Assembly (NCBI RefSeq): GCF_012912005.1
Contig: NZ_JABBEA010000011.1
Location: 124,001-188,000, forward strand
DNA length: 64,000 nt
Source of the DNA: Paenibacillus sp. SZ31
GTDB lineage: Bacteria; Bacillota; Bacilli; Paenibacillales; Paenibacillaceae
Direction: 5' to 3'
In this document: piece after piece, positions 61,901 through 64,000 of the stretch
Numbering within the stretch: position 1 is the stretch's first letter
Layout of the letters: each line of letters starts with the position of its first letter
The notes under the pieces: model-generated
Databases searched by the model: none
Told to the model about the DNA's origin: nothing
The model's input: the letters and a program-made list of their open reading frames with translations, nothing else
Made by a program: the position numbers and the translations under genes

Positions 61901-62322
61901 GTGCCTACCAGCAACTGAAGAATAATCAGGCTGCAGAGGAGAATTTCCACAGAGCATCAATTGGTCTAAACGAACCGGCAAGCGCGATGTTCTATAATGA
62001 TCAGCCGCCGGAATCGATCTATTATCAGGGACTGGCCTGGCATAAGCTTGGCAATGTTAAGGAAGCAAACAGGCGCTTCAACAAACTGATTGATTATGCC
62101 GAAAGACATATGCAAGATCACATCCGAATGGATTACTTTGCGGTCTCTCTGCCCGATTTTCTAGTATTCGACGACGATCTAGATCAGCGAAATGAAGAAC
62201 ATTGCCGGTATATGCGGGCATTGGGTCTTCTGGGACTGGGTCGGACGAATGAGGCAAAAGATGAGTTGGAGCGAGTACTGGAGAAGAACCCGAATCATCA
62301 AGGGGCAATCGTCCATCGATAA
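58984..62322 (+). CDS. DUF5107 domain protein with C-terminal TPR array
   Basis: This is a 1112-residue protein without a signal peptide. TTG 58984 is 8 bp after AAGGAG; GTG 58975 overlaps that site. Residues about 1-370 form the DUF5107 domain, related to galactose-mutarotase-like beta-sandwiches: RIEMMPELGGRIYRALDRTN, GLAGPWISGGIEFNWPQHH, and WWANPAVAVNDHTQSVFPPD. From about residue 460 to the end there are many TPR-like helix pairs, for example EAYYQLGLSLKLQGRQEESYAALYKA and ARAHYYLGNWLYDHKRYEEAI. DUF5107-TPR proteins occur next to glycoside hydrolases. Here a GH35 gene starts 44 bp downstream, so processing of galactosyl oligosaccharides is a reasonable guess. Confidence 0.82.
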   Translation: MNHVTAKSNVRIWEETRDIPTYGTGKPDKNPMFLEKRIYQGSSGKVYPYPVIDSIEDEVKMKSYRLIILENEYVRIEMMPELGGRIYRALDRTNDYDFVYYNRVIKPALVGLAGPWISGGIEFNWPQHHRPNTFGPVDYTFDSNEDGSATLWVGEIDRMYGTKMTAGFTLHPGKAYLEIHAEVYNRTSTPQTFLWWANPAVAVNDHTQSVFPPDVTAVLDHGKRDVSRFPIATGTYYKMDYSEGVDISRYKNIPVPTSYMAYKSDYNFVGGYDHGVQAGLLHVANHHISPGKKQWTWGNGAFGQAWDRQLTDEDGPYIELMTGIYTDNQPDFTWLQPYEAKSFSQYFMPYKGIGMVKNATIDAAVNLEMDETTGTVTVMVYATSVFEQVTVEVIGPTAVYIHERCNISPTQLYKSSFPWSGQDEWHQLKLSVRTADGRLLVAYQPERSEIQEVPDPAKPLPLPSEIRTNEQLYLAGLHLEQYRHATYEPEPYYLEGLKRDATDIRLNIAYGTLLLRRGLLQDAEKHFRQAVQSLTWKNTNPYDSEAYYQLGLSLKLQGRQEESYAALYKAVWSAQYQDTGYYMLAQIDTGQHRYIEALDHIERSLVRNARNYKARHLKVALLRRLGQDKRAIQYAHETLELDQVEFGAAHELALIYSKATVPSEKEQVEQAREHFHRLMRGDVHNYLNLAADYTESGLWEEALTVLSYVESEVSQQYPMVGYAEAYLYRQLGDVEQAREYQKQGKAAPTDYCFPNTLFEFLVLQDVLAVDSNDARAHYYLGNWLYDHKRYEEAITHWETSREADDAYSTVHRNLGLAYYNKLNRPDLALASLEEAFRLDSQDARIFYELDQLRKKMGYSCERRIKLLEQHIELVHHRDDLYIEWVTLLNMQGSHQEAWDALQARRFHPWEGGEGKVTGQYVTALTELAKQNLEKQQPELALELLQKALVYPENLGEGKLEGAVDNPLYFYLGCAYQQLKNNQAAEENFHRASIGLNEPASAMFYNDQPPESIYYQGLAWHKLGNVKEANRRFNKLIDYAERHMQDHIRMDYFAVSLPDFLVFDDDLDQRNEEHCRYMRALGLLGLGRTNEAKDELERVLEKNPNHQGAIVHR

Positions 62323-62366
62323 TCGTTTCAACACATCCCATTTATATCGAAGGAGTTATATAATCC

Positions 62367-64000
62367 ATGAATGATAATATAGCAGGTAGCCATATTCGCT
62401 TTATATTGGATGCGGAAGATAAAGAGATTCGTGCGGGTCGCATGACTGGTAGTGGTGGCAAGAATCCAAGAGGGGAGTCGTATGACTTTACCAACTATTA
62501 TATGGTCCATAACGATAAGCCCTACATTCCTGTGGTTGGTGAATTTCACTTCTCCAGATTCGCTTACTTGCAGTGGGAAGAAGAATTACTGAAGATGAAG
62601 GCAGGCGGGGTGAACATCGTCGCTTCTTATGTCTTCTGGAATTTTCACGAGGAGCAGGAAGGCGAGTTTAATTGGTCAGGAAACCTGAACTTGCGGCACT
62701 TTGTGGATCTGTGTGGCAAACATCAGCTGCCTCTGATTGTACGGATTGGTCCATTCTGTCATGGGGAAGTTCGTAATGGAGGGATGCCAGATTGGTTATT
62801 TAGTTACCCATTTGAAGTTAGATCGAATGATGAAGGGTATCTGTATTATGCCAAGCGATTATATAGGGAGATTGCCCGTCAGCTTAATGGCTGTTTTCAC
62901 CAGGAGGGTGGGCCCGTTATAGCCGTACAGTTGGAAAATGAGTACATGCACGCTGGCGCACCCATGGACGCCTGGGGATATATACGTGAAAAGTATATTT
63001 CCTCCGGCCGGGACGGGCGGGAACATCTAAAGGTGCTTCGCCGTATTGCCGAAGAAGTCGGCATGAAACCCATGTTCTATACTGCCACGGCTTGGGGTAA
63101 TGCTGCGGTGCCCGAAGAAGGCACGTTGCCGATGCTTGCGGGGTATGCGTACACACCATGGATTCCCAATCAGCCTCCAAGCCGGGAGTATTTATTCCGG
63201 GATCTGCATATGAATCCTGTGGAGGAAGTGGATTATGACAGTCTGGAGTATCCTGCTGCATATTGCGAACTTGCTGGCGGCATGCAGGTCAGTTATCACG
63301 CTCGACCAGTTGTAGACGCGGACAGTGTTGAGGCGATGACCATTGTGAAGCTGGCAAATGGCAGTAATCTCGTTGGATATTACATGTATCATGGTGGTAC
63401 CAATCCCGTAGGGCAAAAATCTTATATGAACGAACAGGCATTGCCGAAAATGACGTATGACTACCAAGCCCCGCTCGGAGAATTTGGACGTGTTGGTGAA
63501 TCGTATGACCGCATTCGTACCTTGTCCATGTTCCTGGAAGGATACGGTGATTTACTTGCACCAATGGGCTGTGTTGTACCGGATGGTCAACATGCGATAA
63601 CACCGGAGAACACGATGGATATGCGTTGGTCTGTTCGCCAACAAGATGGCTCGGGATTCCTGTTCATGAATAATTATCAGGATCATGTGGCGATGCCTGA
63701 TCGTGATATACAATTGGAGCTGCATACCAGCAAAGGGACTGCTTCTTATCCAAGAGAAGGAACGATGCAACTGAAATCCGGCATGGCAGCCATTCTGCCT
63801 TTCCATATGAATCTGAGTGGAATGAAGATCATTAGTGCTACCGTTCAGCCACTGACCCGATTTATGGTAAATCAGGAGCTTACGGCTGTCTTTTATGCCC
63901 ATGAAGGTATGGCGCCTGAGTATGTTATTGATACATCATCTGTTACGAATGTGGATATGCCCGAAGGCACAGTATCGGAGCAGGGAAATGAAGTTGCGAT
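62367..64000 (+). CDS. Glycoside hydrolase family 35 beta-galactosidase (5' part)
   Basis: The frame starts at ATG 62367, 11 bp after AAGGAG, and is open to the right edge of the window (544 codons seen). It encodes a cytosolic GH35-type enzyme without a signal peptide. Marks are VGEFHFSRFAYLQWEEELLKMKAGGVN, IGPFCHGEVRNGGMPDWL, acid/base Glu192 in QLENEY, and candidate nucleophile Glu301 in AAYCELAGGMQ, followed by YYMYHGGTNPVG. GH35 enzymes release terminal beta-galactose. It is probably cotranscribed with the DUF5107-TPR gene. The end of the gene is outside the window. Confidence 0.88.
   Translation, partial: MNDNIAGSHIRFILDAEDKEIRAGRMTGSGGKNPRGESYDFTNYYMVHNDKPYIPVVGEFHFSRFAYLQWEEELLKMKAGGVNIVASYVFWNFHEEQEGEFNWSGNLNLRHFVDLCGKHQLPLIVRIGPFCHGEVRNGGMPDWLFSYPFEVRSNDEGYLYYAKRLYREIARQLNGCFHQEGGPVIAVQLENEYMHAGAPMDAWGYIREKYISSGRDGREHLKVLRRIAEEVGMKPMFYTATAWGNAAVPEEGTLPMLAGYAYTPWIPNQPPSREYLFRDLHMNPVEEVDYDSLEYPAAYCELAGGMQVSYHARPVVDADSVEAMTIVKLANGSNLVGYYMYHGGTNPVGQKSYMNEQALPKMTYDYQAPLGEFGRVGESYDRIRTLSMFLEGYGDLLAPMGCVVPDGQHAITPENTMDMRWSVRQQDGSGFLFMNNYQDHVAMPDRDIQLELHTSKGTASYPREGTMQLKSGMAAILPFHMNLSGMKIISATVQPLTRFMVNQELTAVFYAHEGMAPEYVIDTSSVTNVDMPEGTVSEQGNEVA

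Overview
The window reads as a chromosomal segment of a Gram-positive, low-to-middle GC Bacillota bacterium, most likely a Paenibacillus. The reasons are the secreted proteins with C-terminal triple SLH anchors, B. subtilis-like orthologues (YeeN, YfmM, YodC, TreR and YqkB types), CcpA cre-like sites, strong AGGAGG ribosome binding sites with many TTG/GTG starts, sigma-A promoters, and a large carbohydrate-active repertoire (GH43, GH35, DUF5107). I see no rRNA, tRNA, prophage, transposase or CRISPR array. Assignments come from reading motifs; no database search was run.

Layout. 1-2.2 kb: end of a BceAB-type peptide-resistance ABC transporter. 2.3-3.8 kb: an HpaB-type flavin monooxygenase with two dyads upstream. 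4.0-7.7 kb: response regulator, histidine kinase, AI-2E-family membrane protein and Asp23/Gls24 protein, probably one operon. 7.7-9.8 kb: an AraC regulator divergent from an aldo/keto reductase. 10-13 kb: acyl-CoA synthetase and M29 aminopeptidase. 13-17.6 kb: single genes, namely a GyrI-like protein, a cysteine-ladder LRR protein, a YodC-like nitroreductase behind a YodB-box-like site, a VanY-type carboxypeptidase, and an Fe-S protein behind a Fur-box-like site. 17.7-22.4 kb: an OpuC-type osmoprotectant ABC operon with a possible 14-codon leader ORF, followed by a disulfide-reductase-like flavoprotein and a DUF1349 protein. 22.6-24.9 kb: SET-domain protein and ABC-F ATPase.

25-30.4 kb: a 1736-residue, SLH-anchored GH43 enzyme whose long leader carries three cre-like sites. 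30.7-34.3 kb: cysJI sulfite reductase. 34.6-37.1 kb: yeeN, then a minus-strand operon with two half-size YdcZ/DUF606 transporters flanking a YeiL-like Crp/Fnr regulator. 37.5-41.9 kb: a Nif3 protein, then heme oxygenase plus bacteriophytochrome, a complete chromophore and receptor pair whose GGDEF output looks degenerate. 42-47.2 kb: a three-gene operon encoding a TerB_N/TerB_C protein, a BrxD-like ATPase and a BrxHI-like helicase. It resembles a piece of type 6 BREX standing without the BREX core and is the best candidate here for a poorly described system. 47.2-48.4 kb: an EamA transporter behind what looks like a purine-riboswitch variant with an ON-type terminator. 48.9-50.4 kb: cupredoxin and SDR proteins. 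50.4-58 kb: a 2484-residue FN3/OmpL47-like/SLH surface protein behind an attenuator-like hairpin. 58-64 kb: a TreR-like regulator, a DUF5107-TPR protein and the start of a GH35 beta-galactosidase.

Between genes there is a dispersed element: two inverted copies of about 200 bp (12943-13136 and 48530-48761) with long imperfect terminal inverted repeats, plus a 39-bp palindrome (39250-39288) that looks like two element ends fused. It resembles a MITE or structured-RNA repeat.
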